This document shows positions 1-9,262 of a DNA stretch of 64,000 nt, in pieces. The stretch comes from Aeromonas tecta (lineage in GTDB: Bacteria > Pseudomonadota > Gammaproteobacteria > Enterobacterales > Aeromonadaceae), in contig NZ_CDCA01000010.1 in assembly GCF_000820185.1 (NCBI RefSeq), positions 145,116-209,115 of the forward strand, read 5' to 3'. The translations under genes and the position numbers were made by a program. Position 1 is the first letter of the stretch. Each line of letters opens with the position of its first letter. The notes under the pieces were generated by a model. The model had not been told where the DNA came from. It searched no databases and was given only the letters and a program-made list of their open reading frames with translations.

Positions 1-3000
1 CCCCAGCGCTTCTCCCGCCACTTCAACCAGGCACCGGTCATCGAAGTGTCCGGTCGCACCTATCCGGTGGAGGTGCGCTATCGGCCCTTGTTTGACGACA
101 AAAAGGGTGAAGATAAAAAGAGCGATGGCAAGGAGAGTGGGGACGAGCGCGACGAGCTGCAGGGGATCTTCGATGCGGTCGAAGAGCTGGCCCGCGAAGG
201 CTTGGGCGATATCCTCATCTTCATGAACGGCGAACGGGAGATCCGCGACACCACCGAGGCCCTGCGCAAACTCAATCTGCGCGACACCGAAGTGCTGCCA
301 CTCTATGCGCGCCTCTCCAACGCCGAGCAGAACAAGGTGTTCCAGCAACACGCCGGAAGGCGCATCGTGCTCGCCACCAACGTGGCGGAAACCTCCCTGA
401 CGGTGCCGGGTATCCGTTACGTCATCGATCCTGGTACCGCCCGCATCAGCCGCTACTCCTGGCGCACCAAGGTGCAACGCCTGCCCATCGAGCCGGTCTC
501 CCAGGCCAGCGCCAACCAGCGTAAGGGCCGTTGTGGCCGGGTCGCGGACGGTATCTGTATCCGCCTCTATAGCGAGGAGGATTTCAACAACAGACCCGCC
601 TTCACCGATCCCGAGATCCTGCGCACCAACCTGGCGTCCGTCATCTTGCAGATGCTGGCGCTGGGGCTTGGCAACATGGAAGCCTTCCCCTTCGTCGAGC
701 CGCCCGAATCGCGCCACATCAAGGACGGTCTCTCCCTGCTCAAGGAGCTGGAGGCGGTCAAGGAGCTGCCGGCCAAGCGCGATCAAGCCGCCAGTCAAAC
801 GTCCACCGCAGGCGAGGAACAAGAGGTCCGGCTGCAGCTGACCGACACCGGCCGCCAGCTGTCGCGTATTCCGCTCGATCCACGGCTCGCAAAAATGGTG
901 ATCACGGCGGCCAGAACCGGCTGCCTGAGCGAGGTGATGGTGATCACCGCGGGGCTCAGCATCCAGGATCCGCGCGAGCGCCCCATGGAGAAGAAACAGG
1001 CCGCCGACGAGCAGCACAGACGCTTCGAGGACAAGGATTCCGACTTCCTCGCCTTCGTAAACCTCTGGAATTATCTGAAAGAGCAGCAGGATCTGCTGGG
1101 CAGTAACCCGTTCCGCCGCATGTGTCAGAAGGAGTTTCTCTCCTACCTGCGGGTGCGCGAGTGGCAGGATATTCACTTCCAGCTGCGCCAGACGGTGAAA
1201 GAGCTGGGCTTCAAGACCAATGCCGAGCCTGCTGACTTCAAGACGGTTCACTGCGCCCTGCTGACCGGGCTGCTCAGCCACATCGGCAACAAGGATCTGG
1301 AAAAACCCGAGTTCCTCGGTGCCCGCAACGGTCGCTTCCACCTGTTCCCGGCCTCGGGTCTGTTCAAGAAGCCGCCGAAATGGGTGATGGCCGCCGAGCT
1401 GGTGGAGACCTCGCGCCTCTACGCCCGCATCAACGGCAAGATTGAACCCGAGTGGGTGGAGCCGCTGGCGGGGCATCTCATCAAGCTGCACCACAGCGAT
1501 CCGCACTGGTCGAAGAAGAGCGGCGCCGTCATGGCCAAGGAGAAGGTGACCCTCTATGGCCTGACCCTGGTCAATGAGCGCACCATCAACTTCAGCACCA
1601 TAGATCCGGCCCTGTGCCGCGAGCTGTTTATCCGCCGCGCCCTGGTGGAGGGGGATTTCGAGACGCGCCACCGCTTCTTTGCCGAGAACCGCAAGCTCCT
1701 GGCCGAGGTGGAGACGCTGGAGCACAAGTCTCGCCGCCGCGACATTCTGGTGGATGACGAGGACCTGTTCCGCTTCTACGACGCCCGTCTGCCGGAAGAC
1801 GTCATCTCCGCCCGCCACTTTGACAAGTGGTGGAAGGAGGCGCAGAAGCAGGATCCCGAGCTACTCAACTTCGAGCGGGAGATGCTGATGAAGGGCGATG
1901 CGGCCCACATCAGCGATTTCGATTACCCGAACTTCTGGCAGCAGGGGCGGCTCAAGCTGAAATTGAGCTACCAGTTCGAACCGGGGGAGGCGGCCGATGG
2001 CGTCACCTTGCACATACCGTTGCCGCAGCTCAACCAGGTGGAGGTGAAGGGCTTCGAGTGGCTGATCCCCGGCCTGCGCCATGAGTTGCTGGTGGCCCTC
2101 ATCAAGTCGATGCCAAAGCCGATGCGCAAAAACTTCGTGCCGGCGCCGAACTATGCCGATGCGTTGCTCGCCAGCATCAACCCCGAGCAGGGGCCGCTGC
2201 TCGACGAGATGGAGCGCCAGCTGCGCCGCATGACAGGGGTGACAGTGCCGCGCGAGGCCTGGGATTGGTCAGCGGTGCCCGATCACCTGAAACTCACCTT
2301 CAGAGTGGTGGACGACAAACACAAGCCCATCGCGGAAGGCAAGGATCTGGAGGCGCTGAAGGACTCCCTGCGTGGCAAAGTGCAGGAGACCCTGTCCCAG
2401 GTCGCGGACGATGACATCGAACAGTCAGGCCTCACCCTGTGGAGCTTTGGCGAGTTGCCCAAGGAGTACAGCCAGAAACGCGGCGGCTTCGAGGTGAAGG
2501 CCTATCCGGCGCTGGTGGATCAGAAAGACTCGGTCGCCATCCAGCTGGTGGAGAGCCCGGTGGCCCAGCAGCAGCTGATGTGGAGTGGTCAGCGCCGCTT
2601 GGTGCTGCTCAACGTGCCATCCCCCATCAAGTACCTGCAGGAGAAGCTGCCGAACAAGGCCAAGCTCGGGCTCTATTTCAACCCCTTTGGCAAGGTGGCG
2701 GAGCTGATCGATGACTGCATCGCCTGTGGTTGTGACAAGCTGATCGAGCGCCACGGTGGCCTGGCCTGGGACGAGGCGGGCTTCGAGGCGCTCAAGGAGT
2801 TTGTGCGCGCCGAGCTCAACGACGCCGTGGTCGAGGTTGCCAAGCAGGTGGAGGCGGTGCTGACCCTCTCCCATGAGATCAAGAAACGGCTCAAGGGCAA
2901 GATGCAGCTCGACACGGCCTTTGCCATGTCAGACATTCAGTTGCAGCTCGACAAGCTGATTCACAAGGGCTTCGTCACCGAGACCGGCTGGCAGCGGCTG

Positions 3001-3279
3001 CCGGACTTGCTGCGCTACCTGCGCGCCATCGAGCGGCGGATGGAGAAGCTGGCCATCGATCCGAACCGGGATCGGGTTTACATGCTCAAGGTGCAGAGCG
3101 TCGAGGCCGAATACAAGGCGCTGCTCGCCAAGATCCCCAAATCCCAGCTGATCCCGACCGAGGTGGCCAACATCCGCTGGATGATCGAAGAGTTGAGGGT
3201 GTCGTTCTTTGCCCAGCAGCTGGGCACCCCCTATCCGGTTTCCGATAAACGGGTGCTCAATGCGATTGCCCAGTGCTAA
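1..3279 (+). CDS. hrpA: ATP-dependent RNA helicase HrpA (5' end outside window)
   Basis: This is the C-terminal part of the DEAH-box RNA helicase HrpA, which acts on stalled or collided ribosomes and structured mRNA in the cytoplasm. The reading frame is open from the first base of the window, so the N-terminal RecA-like domain with the DEAH motif lies upstream. The second helicase domain is visible (IVLATNVAETSLTVPGI, then the arginine-finger motif VI region QRKGRCGR). It is followed by the helicase-associated (HA2) and OB-fold regions and the long HrpA-specific C-terminal extension (DUF3418). At least 1092 residues are present, consistent with a family of about 1300. Confidence 0.96.
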   Translation, partial: PQRFSRHFNQAPVIEVSGRTYPVEVRYRPLFDDKKGEDKKSDGKESGDERDELQGIFDAVEELAREGLGDILIFMNGEREIRDTTEALRKLNLRDTEVLPLYARLSNAEQNKVFQQHAGRRIVLATNVAETSLTVPGIRYVIDPGTARISRYSWRTKVQRLPIEPVSQASANQRKGRCGRVADGICIRLYSEEDFNNRPAFTDPEILRTNLASVILQMLALGLGNMEAFPFVEPPESRHIKDGLSLLKELEAVKELPAKRDQAASQTSTAGEEQEVRLQLTDTGRQLSRIPLDPRLAKMVITAARTGCLSEVMVITAGLSIQDPRERPMEKKQAADEQHRRFEDKDSDFLAFVNLWNYLKEQQDLLGSNPFRRMCQKEFLSYLRVREWQDIHFQLRQTVKELGFKTNAEPADFKTVHCALLTGLLSHIGNKDLEKPEFLGARNGRFHLFPASGLFKKPPKWVMAAELVETSRLYARINGKIEPEWVEPLAGHLIKLHHSDPHWSKKSGAVMAKEKVTLYGLTLVNERTINFSTIDPALCRELFIRRALVEGDFETRHRFFAENRKLLAEVETLEHKSRRRDILVDDEDLFRFYDARLPEDVISARHFDKWWKEAQKQDPELLNFEREMLMKGDAAHISDFDYPNFWQQGRLKLKLSYQFEPGEAADGVTLHIPLPQLNQVEVKGFEWLIPGLRHELLVALIKSMPKPMRKNFVPAPNYADALLASINPEQGPLLDEMERQLRRMTGVTVPREAWDWSAVPDHLKLTFRVVDDKHKPIAEGKDLEALKDSLRGKVQETLSQVADDDIEQSGLTLWSFGELPKEYSQKRGGFEVKAYPALVDQKDSVAIQLVESPVAQQQLMWSGQRRLVLLNVPSPIKYLQEKLPNKAKLGLYFNPFGKVAELIDDCIACGCDKLIERHGGLAWDEAGFEALKEFVRAELNDAVVEVAKQVEAVLTLSHEIKKRLKGKMQLDTAFAMSDIQLQLDKLIHKGFVTETGWQRLPDLLRYLRAIERRMEKLAIDPNRDRVYMLKVQSVEAEYKALLAKIPKSQLIPTEVANIRWMIEELRVSFFAQQLGTPYPVSDKRVLNAIAQC

Positions 3280-3355
3280 GCTGCTATGTATCTGTTTTTT
3301 CTGAACCATTGCATTATGGGAATGAGGATGGGTGTCATGAGGAGGAGGGGATAGG

Positions 3356-4204
3356 ATGCTGGGGATCTGGTTAGGGGTAGCGCTGGTCAACATCAGCGGC
3401 TATCAACCCATTGCGGAGCAAACTTGGGTGCAGCTGAATCCGGATTATTACCCGGTACACAGTGCCGTGCCGCCCATCTTCGTGGCATGGCGGGGCAATC
3501 AGTTCCCACCCCTCGAGCAGAAAAAGAAGAATGGCCATTGGCAGGTGCTGTTCCCTGCGAGACTGGTTCCCCCCTTTGACTTGTTCGAGGGGGAGGCGCA
3601 GCTCTCAAAGGCCTATCTGGCCCGTCTCAAGCGCATCGACGAGATGGCCTATGGCATGGCGCCTCATCAAGGGGCCACCCCGGCCATTGCTGCCTCTTTA
3701 CCCATGTCCGATGGGGGATCCTCACCCTTTATCGCCGAGTTCTCGCGGCCCATGGGGCGCGGTGCGGGCCATCAGATGCCAGCCCCCGAGCCCCTGCTGG
3801 CCAGCCTGGTGCGCCAGGCCGCCTCTGGCGGGCAAGCGGCTCCTGAGCGGATGGCACAAGTGCAGCTGGCCGCGGCTCGCCAACTGGTCGAGGCGACGAC
3901 CCTGACGCTGTCGGCTCCGGCGGCTGGCGGCACATCGCGGATTTGCCACCAGGTCGCGGCGGGGGAGACCCTGTGGCGCATCGCGAGCCAGCTGGTTGAA
4001 CAAGGAGAGGGTCAGCTTGGCGCAGACACTTACAGCTATCTGCTGGCCCTGGTGGAGGAAAACCGCACCAGCATGGGCAAGGGGATCCGGGTCAAAACGG
4101 GCCAGAGCCTCTACTGTCCGCGGGCCGAGACCCTGGCCCAGTTCGATGCCATGAGCCCGGCCCAGCGTCAGCAACAGTTTGCCCGGCTGGAGCAGGGACG
4201 CTGA
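3356..4204 (+). CDS. Secreted protein with a LysM/FimV-like C-terminal module
   Basis: A 282-residue protein that I do not recognise as a named gene. A short hydrophobic N-terminus (MLGIWLGVALVNISG) suggests export or a membrane anchor. Residues near 200-265 contain a LysM-like stretch (VAAGETLWRIASQL, then TYSYLLALVEEN, then KTGQSLYCP), similar to the peptidoglycan-binding module of FimV-type proteins, where TLWRIA begins the repeat. The middle is Ala/Pro-rich and probably disordered. The start has a purine-rich site (GGAGGAGGGG) just upstream. It lies between hrpA and rplY without an obvious operon partner. Cell-envelope binding is inferred from the module only. Confidence 0.75.
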   Translation: MLGIWLGVALVNISGYQPIAEQTWVQLNPDYYPVHSAVPPIFVAWRGNQFPPLEQKKKNGHWQVLFPARLVPPFDLFEGEAQLSKAYLARLKRIDEMAYGMAPHQGATPAIAASLPMSDGGSSPFIAEFSRPMGRGAGHQMPAPEPLLASLVRQAASGGQAAPERMAQVQLAAARQLVEATTLTLSAPAAGGTSRICHQVAAGETLWRIASQLVEQGEGQLGADTYSYLLALVEENRTSMGKGIRVKTGQSLYCPRAETLAQFDAMSPAQRQQQFARLEQGR

Positions 4205-4391
4205 CCTGTGGCCCCAATGGCCCACCGAGCAGGCTGCATGTGCTCAGGGGCAGCGGGTCTGAATGGGGGAAATGCCAAGGGGTTCGCGGCTTGTATCCAC
4301 TCTGGGCCCATGCTAGTATGCGCGCTCGTTTTGCGAGGTGCTGACCGGTCGCAGTCAACACCATACATTCATCTTAAAAGAGATAAACACT

Positions 4392-4679
4392 ATGTCTTTC
4401 GTATTCCAAGCTGAAGTCCGTTCTGACCTGGGGAAAGGTGCGAGCCGCCGCCTGCGTCACGCTGACCAAGTTCCTGCCATCATCTACGGTGCAGGCAAAG
4501 AAGCCGTGTCCATCACCCTGGACCACAAAAAAGTAGTTCTGGCCCAAGAAAAGCCGGAATTCTACGAGTCCGTACTGACCATGGTCATCAACGGCGAAGA
4601 AGTTAACGTAAAAGTGAAGGCTATCCAGCGTCACCCAGTACGTTACAAGCTGGTTCACCTGGACTTCGTACGCGTTTAA
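4392..4679 (+). CDS. rplY: 50S ribosomal protein L25
   Basis: A short form (95 residues) of ribosomal protein L25, which binds 5S rRNA in the large subunit. The sequence starts [20 protein letters not shown] and keeps the family core ([11 protein letters not shown], the central region, and HLDFVRV at the end). Length matches the 94-residue E. coli protein rather than the longer TL5/CTC forms. The ATG at 4392 was chosen over upstream in-frame codons because the family begins here. It is monocistronic, with a strong terminator directly downstream. Confidence 0.97.
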   Translation: MSFVFQAEVRSDLGKGASRRLRHADQVPAIIYGAGKEAVSITLDHKKVVLAQEKPEFYESVLTMVINGEEVNVKVKAIQRHPVRYKLVHLDFVRV

Positions 4680-4699
4680 TCGCGTCGTTCCGGTTGAAT

Positions 4700-4728
4700 A
4701 AAAGGCCACTCTTCGGAGTGGCTTTTTG
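4700..4728 (+). terminator. Rho-independent terminator of rplY
   Basis: The stem GCCACTC / GAGTGGC closes on a TTCG tetraloop and is followed by TTTTT, about 25 bases after the rplY stop codon. Confidence 0.9.
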
Positions 4729-4778
4729 CATTCTGGCGCTCAGGAGCGGATGGCCAAGGTCCGCCATCAGGCCGGATC

Positions 4779-4816
4779 AAAAAAAGGGCGACCCTGGGGC
4801 CGCCCTTTTTCATTTG
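4779..4816 (-). terminator. Terminator of the selD-selU-MBL operon
   Basis: A GC-rich hairpin (GGGCGACC / GGCCGCCC, imperfect) with an A run on its left and a T run on its right. It sits just downstream of the minus-strand operon and could also stop plus-strand read-through. Confidence 0.8.
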
Positions 4817-4821
4817 CCTCT

Positions 4822-5466
4822 CTACCAGACCGGCTGGGTGAGGTAGGGGTTGCTCACCCGCTCACGGCCGAAGGTGGAGCTGGGGCCGTGGCCGGGCACG
4901 AAGACGATGTCATCACCGAGCGGCAACAGAGTCTCGGTGATCGAGCGAATGAGGGTGGCGTGATCGCCGCGGGGGAAATCGGTACGACCTATGCCGCCGG
5001 CGAAGAGCACGTCGCCGACCCAGGCAAGCTGCTCGGCCTGGCAGAGCAAGATCACGTGGCCAGGGGTGTGGCCCGGGCAGAAATAGACCTCCAGCTCGCA
5101 GTTGCCGAGCGCCACCTTGTCTCCCTGCGCCAGCCAGGCGTCCGGGGCGAAGGCCGGGGTGTGAGGGAAGCCGAACATCTGGCTCTGCTGGGGCAGCATG
5201 TCGAGCCAGAAGGCATCCTCCTTGTGGGGACCTGTGATGGTCACCCCGGTGCGGGTGCGCAGCTCGGCAGCGGCCCCGACGTGATCCAGATGCCCGTGGG
5301 TCAGTAGGATTTTCGACAACACCAGCTTGTGTTTGGCGATGGCGGCCAGCAGCTTGTCGGCCTCGCCACCCGGGTCTATCAGCGCCGCCTGGCGAGTCTC
5401 GTCACACCAGATGAGGGAGCAGTTCTGGGCAAAGGGAGTGACTGGAATAATCTCAAATTTCAGCAT
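4822..5466 (-). CDS. MBL-fold metallo-hydrolase, YcbL/glyoxalase II-like
   Basis: A 214-residue metallo-beta-lactamase-fold hydrolase. The metal-binding signature THGHLDH is present, followed by the conserved CPGHTPGH histidine, [14 protein letters not shown] and the final VPGHG. This short architecture matches E. coli YcbL, a type II glyoxalase-like thioesterase, rather than full-length GloB with its C-terminal helical domain. It overlaps the end of selU by 7 bp, so the two are probably translated from one mRNA. A link with selenium or thiol chemistry is only suggested by that context. Confidence 0.88.
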   Translation of the reverse strand: MLKFEIIPVTPFAQNCSLIWCDETRQAALIDPGGEADKLLAAIAKHKLVLSKILLTHGHLDHVGAAAELRTRTGVTITGPHKEDAFWLDMLPQQSQMFGFPHTPAFAPDAWLAQGDKVALGNCELEVYFCPGHTPGHVILLCQAEQLAWVGDVLFAGGIGRTDFPRGDHATLIRSITETLLPLGDDIVFVPGHGPSSTFGRERVSNPYLTQPVW

Positions 5467-6590
5467 GTCGAACTCTTTTGGTTGGCCTTATTGGCATCTT
5501 GCTCTGCAAAAAAGGCGAGACAGGCCTGCTTGTCGCCCCTGAAATGCACGCGCTCGCGCTTGTTGTTGAGCTGATAGAGATACATGGGGTCGTAGTAGCG
5601 GGTCAACAACAGGCGGATCCAGGCCAGGTGCAGCTCGGTGTTGCCGCTTTGGGCCTGCTCGGCGAGGGCCGCTTGCATCAGCTGATCCAGCTCCCGATGA
5701 TCCTTGTCACCGAGGCGACGCTTGAGGCGCGCCAAGGCGTCGGTCAGGTAGGCGGCAAACAGCGGCCAGCCTTCCTCGGCGCCATACATCTCCAGGTAGC
5801 GCTGCCAGAGATCCTGCACGTAGTCGATGCGGATCTGCTCGGCGCGCTCCTCTTGCGGTACATCTACCACCACCAGCGGCGCCTGGCACATGGCATCATA
5901 GAGGTTCAGCGGCAGGGCGCAGCGGCCGATGAGGCGGCTCTCGTCCTCCACCACGAAGGCATGTTCGCCGAGGTGGCGGCGTTTGAGCAGCTCGATGGCC
6001 AGCTTGTTCTCGAAGTTGATGTTGCTGGGCTGACCGCCCGGCAACTGGCCGAAGGAGGAGCCCCTGTGATGGGCATGCCCCTCCAGATCCACCGCCTGAG
6101 CAACTTGCGCCAGCATGTGGGTCTTGCCAGAGCCGGTCATGCCGGTCAGCACTGTCCAGCCACACTCGGCCGAGGCGCTCGCCTGGGTATCGATGAGGAA
6201 GCGGCGTAGCTCCTTGTAACCGCCGGCCACCCGCGGACGGATGACACCGGCATCAGCCAGCCACTGCTGCACCGTCTGGGAGCGCAGGCCGCCCCGAAAG
6301 CAGTAGAGCAGGGCATCGGGTTGCTGGCGCAATTGCGCCAGCCAGCCTTCCATGCGCGCAGCCCGCACATCGCCGCCCACCAGTTGATGGCCGAGCGCGA
6401 TGGCTGCGGCCTGACCCTGCTGCTTGAAGCAGGTACCGACCTGGGCGCGCTCCTCGTCCGTCATCAGCGGCAGGTTGATGGCCGTGGGGAAAGCGCCGTC
6501 CTTGAACTCGATGGGGGCGCGCAGGTCGATAAGCGGCACGTCCTCCAAGAAGATGCGGGCCAGATCCGTCGCCTGGGGCAACGCACTCAT
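5460..6590 (-). CDS. selU: tRNA 2-selenouridine synthase
   Basis: SelU (MnmH) replaces sulfur by selenium at the 2-thiouridine wobble base of certain tRNAs, using selenophosphate and passing through a geranylated intermediate. The N-terminal rhodanese domain carries the active-site cysteine ([13 protein letters not shown], around residue 97). The C-terminal P-loop domain has [11 protein letters not shown] near residue 150. The length of 376 is normal for the family. The start codon overlaps the stop of selD by 4 bp (ATGA), placing it in the operon with the enzyme that makes its substrate. Confidence 0.95.
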   Translation of the reverse strand: MSALPQATDLARIFLEDVPLIDLRAPIEFKDGAFPTAINLPLMTDEERAQVGTCFKQQGQAAAIALGHQLVGGDVRAARMEGWLAQLRQQPDALLYCFRGGLRSQTVQQWLADAGVIRPRVAGGYKELRRFLIDTQASASAECGWTVLTGMTGSGKTHMLAQVAQAVDLEGHAHHRGSSFGQLPGGQPSNINFENKLAIELLKRRHLGEHAFVVEDESRLIGRCALPLNLYDAMCQAPLVVVDVPQEERAEQIRIDYVQDLWQRYLEMYGAEEGWPLFAAYLTDALARLKRRLGDKDHRELDQLMQAALAEQAQSGNTELHLAWIRLLLTRYYDPMYLYQLNNKRERVHFRGDKQACLAFFAEQDANKANQKSSTC

Positions 6591-7624
6591 TGGATGACCT
6601 CAATGAAGCGCTCACCCACCAGCGGTTGCATCCGCCCGACGGGGGAGAGGCTCAAACCTGCCTCGCGGGCAATGGCCAGCAGCTCGGCCTCGCTCTCTTT
6701 ACCCACCGCTACCAGCAGGCCGCCGCTGGTCTGCGGATCGCACAGGATGTTGCGGGTGCGATCGTCCATGGCATCGAGCTTGTGGCCGTAGGAGTCATGG
6801 TTGCGCAGGGTACCGCCCGGCACGCAACCCTCGGCGAGGTAATGGTCCACCTCGGGCAAGAGCGGCAGGGCGTTGAAATCGAGGCGGGCAGAGAGTTTGG
6901 AGCCTTCGCACATCTCCAGCAGATGGCCGGCCAGACCAAAGCCGGTGACGTCGGTCATGGCGTGCACGCCCTTGAGCGCGGCGAAGCGCTGGCCAATCTT
7001 GTTGAGGGTACACATGGCCTCGGGGGCCAGCTGCTCGTGCTCGGGTTTGAGCTTGCCCTTTTTTTGAGCCGTGGTGAGGATGCCGATGCCAAGCGGCTTG
7101 GTCAGGTAGAGCACATCGCCAGCCTTGGCAGTGTCGTTCTGCTTGATGGCATCGAGCGGCACTATGCCGGTCACCGCCAGGCCGAAGATGGGCTCGGGGG
7201 CATCGATGCTGTGACCACCGGCCAGGGAGATACCAGCCTCGTGACACACCTGGCGGCCACCGTCGATCACCTGCTGGGCCACTTCCGGCGCCAGGGTGTT
7301 GATGGGCCAGCCGAGGATGGCGATGGCGACGATGGGCTTGCCGCCCATGGCGTAGATATCGCTGATGGCATTGGTGGCGGCGATGCGGCCGAAGGTGAAG
7401 GGGTCGTCGACGATGGGCATGAAGAAGTCGGTGGTGGAGACGATGCCCTGACCGTTGCCGATGTCCACCACGGCGGCGTCATCCTTGCTGCTGTTGCCGA
7501 CGATGAGGGTTGGGTCATCAAACCCCGGGATCTGGCTCTTGAGAATGGTGTCGAGCACCTTGGGGGAGATTTTGCAGCCGCAGCCAGCGCCGTGGCTGTA
7601 TTGGGTGAGACGAATGGAAGACAT
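6587..7624 (-). CDS. selD: Selenide, water dikinase (selenophosphate synthetase)
   Basis: SelD makes selenophosphate from selenide and ATP, the selenium donor for tRNA selenouridine and for selenocysteine. The 345-residue protein opens with the conserved [20 protein letters not shown] stretch. The catalytic position is cysteine, not selenocysteine, and the nearby lysine is present. The glycine-rich ATP-binding parts ([25 protein letters not shown]) are intact. A clear ribosome-binding site (AAGAGGGG) precedes the ATG. It is the first gene of a three-gene overlapping operon. Confidence 0.97.
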   Translation of the reverse strand: MSSIRLTQYSHGAGCGCKISPKVLDTILKSQIPGFDDPTLIVGNSSKDDAAVVDIGNGQGIVSTTDFFMPIVDDPFTFGRIAATNAISDIYAMGGKPIVAIAILGWPINTLAPEVAQQVIDGGRQVCHEAGISLAGGHSIDAPEPIFGLAVTGIVPLDAIKQNDTAKAGDVLYLTKPLGIGILTTAQKKGKLKPEHEQLAPEAMCTLNKIGQRFAALKGVHAMTDVTGFGLAGHLLEMCEGSKLSARLDFNALPLLPEVDHYLAEGCVPGGTLRNHDSYGHKLDAMDDRTRNILCDPQTSGGLLVAVGKESEAELLAIAREAGLSLSPVGRMQPLVGERFIEVIQ

Positions 7625-7980
7625 ACTGACCCCTCTTGGTTCACGCTCGCGTGAAGCGGTTCGATATGGGTGCGGTCATCGCATTGCGGGTAGTGACAGT
7701 GCGGACAATCGCAGAAAACGGATGAGCCTGGGTGGTTTGGCGGGCAGACAAGGCGCGCCGCAACGTGGGGCTGGCCCACACCGCGCCACCCAAGGCCACG
7801 GGACGGAGCATTATGCCACAAAGAGGGTGAGGGATCCGACCCGCAATTGAGGCGGAGATTGAGGTGATGAGTGGGTGAGGGGGCAAGATGGGATGGGCGG
7901 CGCAGCCCGGCGATGAGCGGGATCCCGTCGTCCCCAGGCTCTGCTACAACTAGCTCACCCCCGTGTTGCAAGGCAAAAAC
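7625..7980. other. Intergenic region between selD and the EamA gene
   Basis: About 356 bp separate the divergent selD (minus) and EamA-type (plus) genes and should hold both promoters. I see no convincing coding sequence, because the open frames here have no family resemblance. No clear -10/-35 pair, riboswitch or repeat stood out. Confidence 0.6.
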
Positions 7981-8433
7981 ATGAGTACCTCATTTCTTTC
8001 GACCCTGAACTGGTTTGGCTGGGCCCTGCTGTCGGCCATCTTCGCGGCTTTGACCGCCATCTTCGCCAAGCTCGGCGTGGCGCAGATCAACTCGGATCTG
8101 GCAACCCTGATCCGCACCGCCATCATCTTCCTGCTGCTCTGCCTCTATGTGGCAGGTACTCGCCAGTGGAGCAATCCGCTGGCGCTCTCCGGCCACAGCT
8201 GGCTGTTCCTCGGCCTCTCCGGCCTCGCCACCGGGGCCTCCTGGCTCTGCTACTTCCGGGCGCTGCAACTGGGCAACGCCTCCCAGGTGGCGCCCATCGA
8301 CAAGTTCAGCCTGGTGCTGGTGGTGATCTTCGCCGTTCTCTTCCTCGGGGAGCGTCCCTCCCTGCGGGAATGGTTCGGCATCGCTCTCATCGCCGGGGGG
8401 GTGCTGGTGCTCGCCTTCAAGGAGCAGGGGTAG
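7981..8433 (+). CDS. Single-EamA-domain membrane transporter (half-size DMT)
   Basis: A 150-residue integral membrane protein of the drug/metabolite transporter superfamily with one EamA unit instead of the usual two. About five hydrophobic segments are visible, beginning WFGWALLSAIFAALTAIFAK. The family signature region PIDKFSLVLVVIFAVLFLGE precedes the last helix. Proteins of this size probably act as homodimers or larger oligomers. The substrate cannot be predicted. The ATG at 7981 (MSTSFLSTL) is preferred over an upstream TTG. Confidence 0.85.
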   Translation: MSTSFLSTLNWFGWALLSAIFAALTAIFAKLGVAQINSDLATLIRTAIIFLLLCLYVAGTRQWSNPLALSGHSWLFLGLSGLATGASWLCYFRALQLGNASQVAPIDKFSLVLVVIFAVLFLGERPSLREWFGIALIAGGVLVLAFKEQG

Positions 8434-8539
8434 TGGCGAGAGCTGTAATTTGCGGCATATTTCTCTGCCTGGTTTGGGTTTGATGAATGAAATGCACTGT
8501 TTATTGGATGAATGCAACGAAACATAAGGATCCGGTGAT

Positions 8540-9184
8540 ATGAAACTCTATGCCCACCCCTTCTCGTCCTACAGCCAGAAGGTGCTGATCGCGCTGTATG
8601 AGAACGCCCTGTCGTTCGAATACCACAACCTGGAATCCCCGACGGTGAAGGCCGAACTGGCCAGCCTCTGGCCCCTCAAACGCTTTCCGGTGCTGGTGGA
8701 TAACGGCCGCACCATTCTCGAGAGCAGCATCATCATCGAATACCTCCAGCTGCAGCACCCGGGCCCAGGTACCCTGGTACCCACGGGGGAGGCCGGTATA
8801 GAGGTGCGCATGCTGGATCGCCTGTTCGACAACTATGTGATGACGCCGATGCAGAAGGTGGTGCTGGACAAGCTGCGTCCGGCGACCGAGTACGATGGCT
8901 TCGGGGTCGCCGAGGCGCGGACCGTGCTGGACAAGATCTATCTTTGGCTCGATGAGCGCCTGCGCGGACGCACCTGGGCGGCGGGGGAGCACTTTACCCT
9001 GGCCGATTGCGCCGCCGCACCCTCCCTCTTCTATGCCGACTGGGCCCACGAAATCCCGCCCACCTGCGCCCAGCTTCGTGCCTATCGCGCGCGTCTGCTG
9101 GCCCACTCCAGCGTTGCCCGGGTGGTGGATGAGGCGAGGCCCTATCGACATTACTTCCCCCTGGGGGCGCCCCAGCGGGACTGA
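8540..9184 (+). CDS. Glutathione S-transferase family protein
   Basis: A 214-residue cytosolic GST-like protein. The N-terminal thioredoxin-fold domain starts MKLYAHPFSSYSQKVLIALY and contains the cis-proline glutathione-binding segment (RFPVLVD, then TILESSIIIEYL). The C-terminal helical domain has the conserved LADCAAAPSLFYADW motif. The catalytic position appears to be a serine (SSYSQK). The substrate is not predictable. The terminator downstream is shared with the convergent acyltransferase gene. Confidence 0.88.
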   Translation: MKLYAHPFSSYSQKVLIALYENALSFEYHNLESPTVKAELASLWPLKRFPVLVDNGRTILESSIIIEYLQLQHPGPGTLVPTGEAGIEVRMLDRLFDNYVMTPMQKVVLDKLRPATEYDGFGVAEARTVLDKIYLWLDERLRGRTWAAGEHFTLADCAAAPSLFYADWAHEIPPTCAQLRAYRARLLAHSSVARVVDEARPYRHYFPLGAPQRD

Positions 9185-9197
9185 GCTGAAAACCTCA

Positions 9198-9236
9198 ATA
9201 AAAAACAGGCCCGCATCGATTACGGGCCTGTTTTTT
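9198..9236. terminator. Bidirectional terminator between GST and acyltransferase genes
   Basis: The stem CAGGCCCG / CGGGCCTG has an A run before it and a T run after it, so it can stop transcription from both converging genes. Confidence 0.9.
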
Positions 9237-9262
9237 GGCTTAAGAAAAACGCTAAGTGCCAC

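Noticed and set aside
6590-7654. 354-codon plus-strand frame opposite selD
   Set aside because: selD is conserved along its whole length. The opposite frame shows no protein family.
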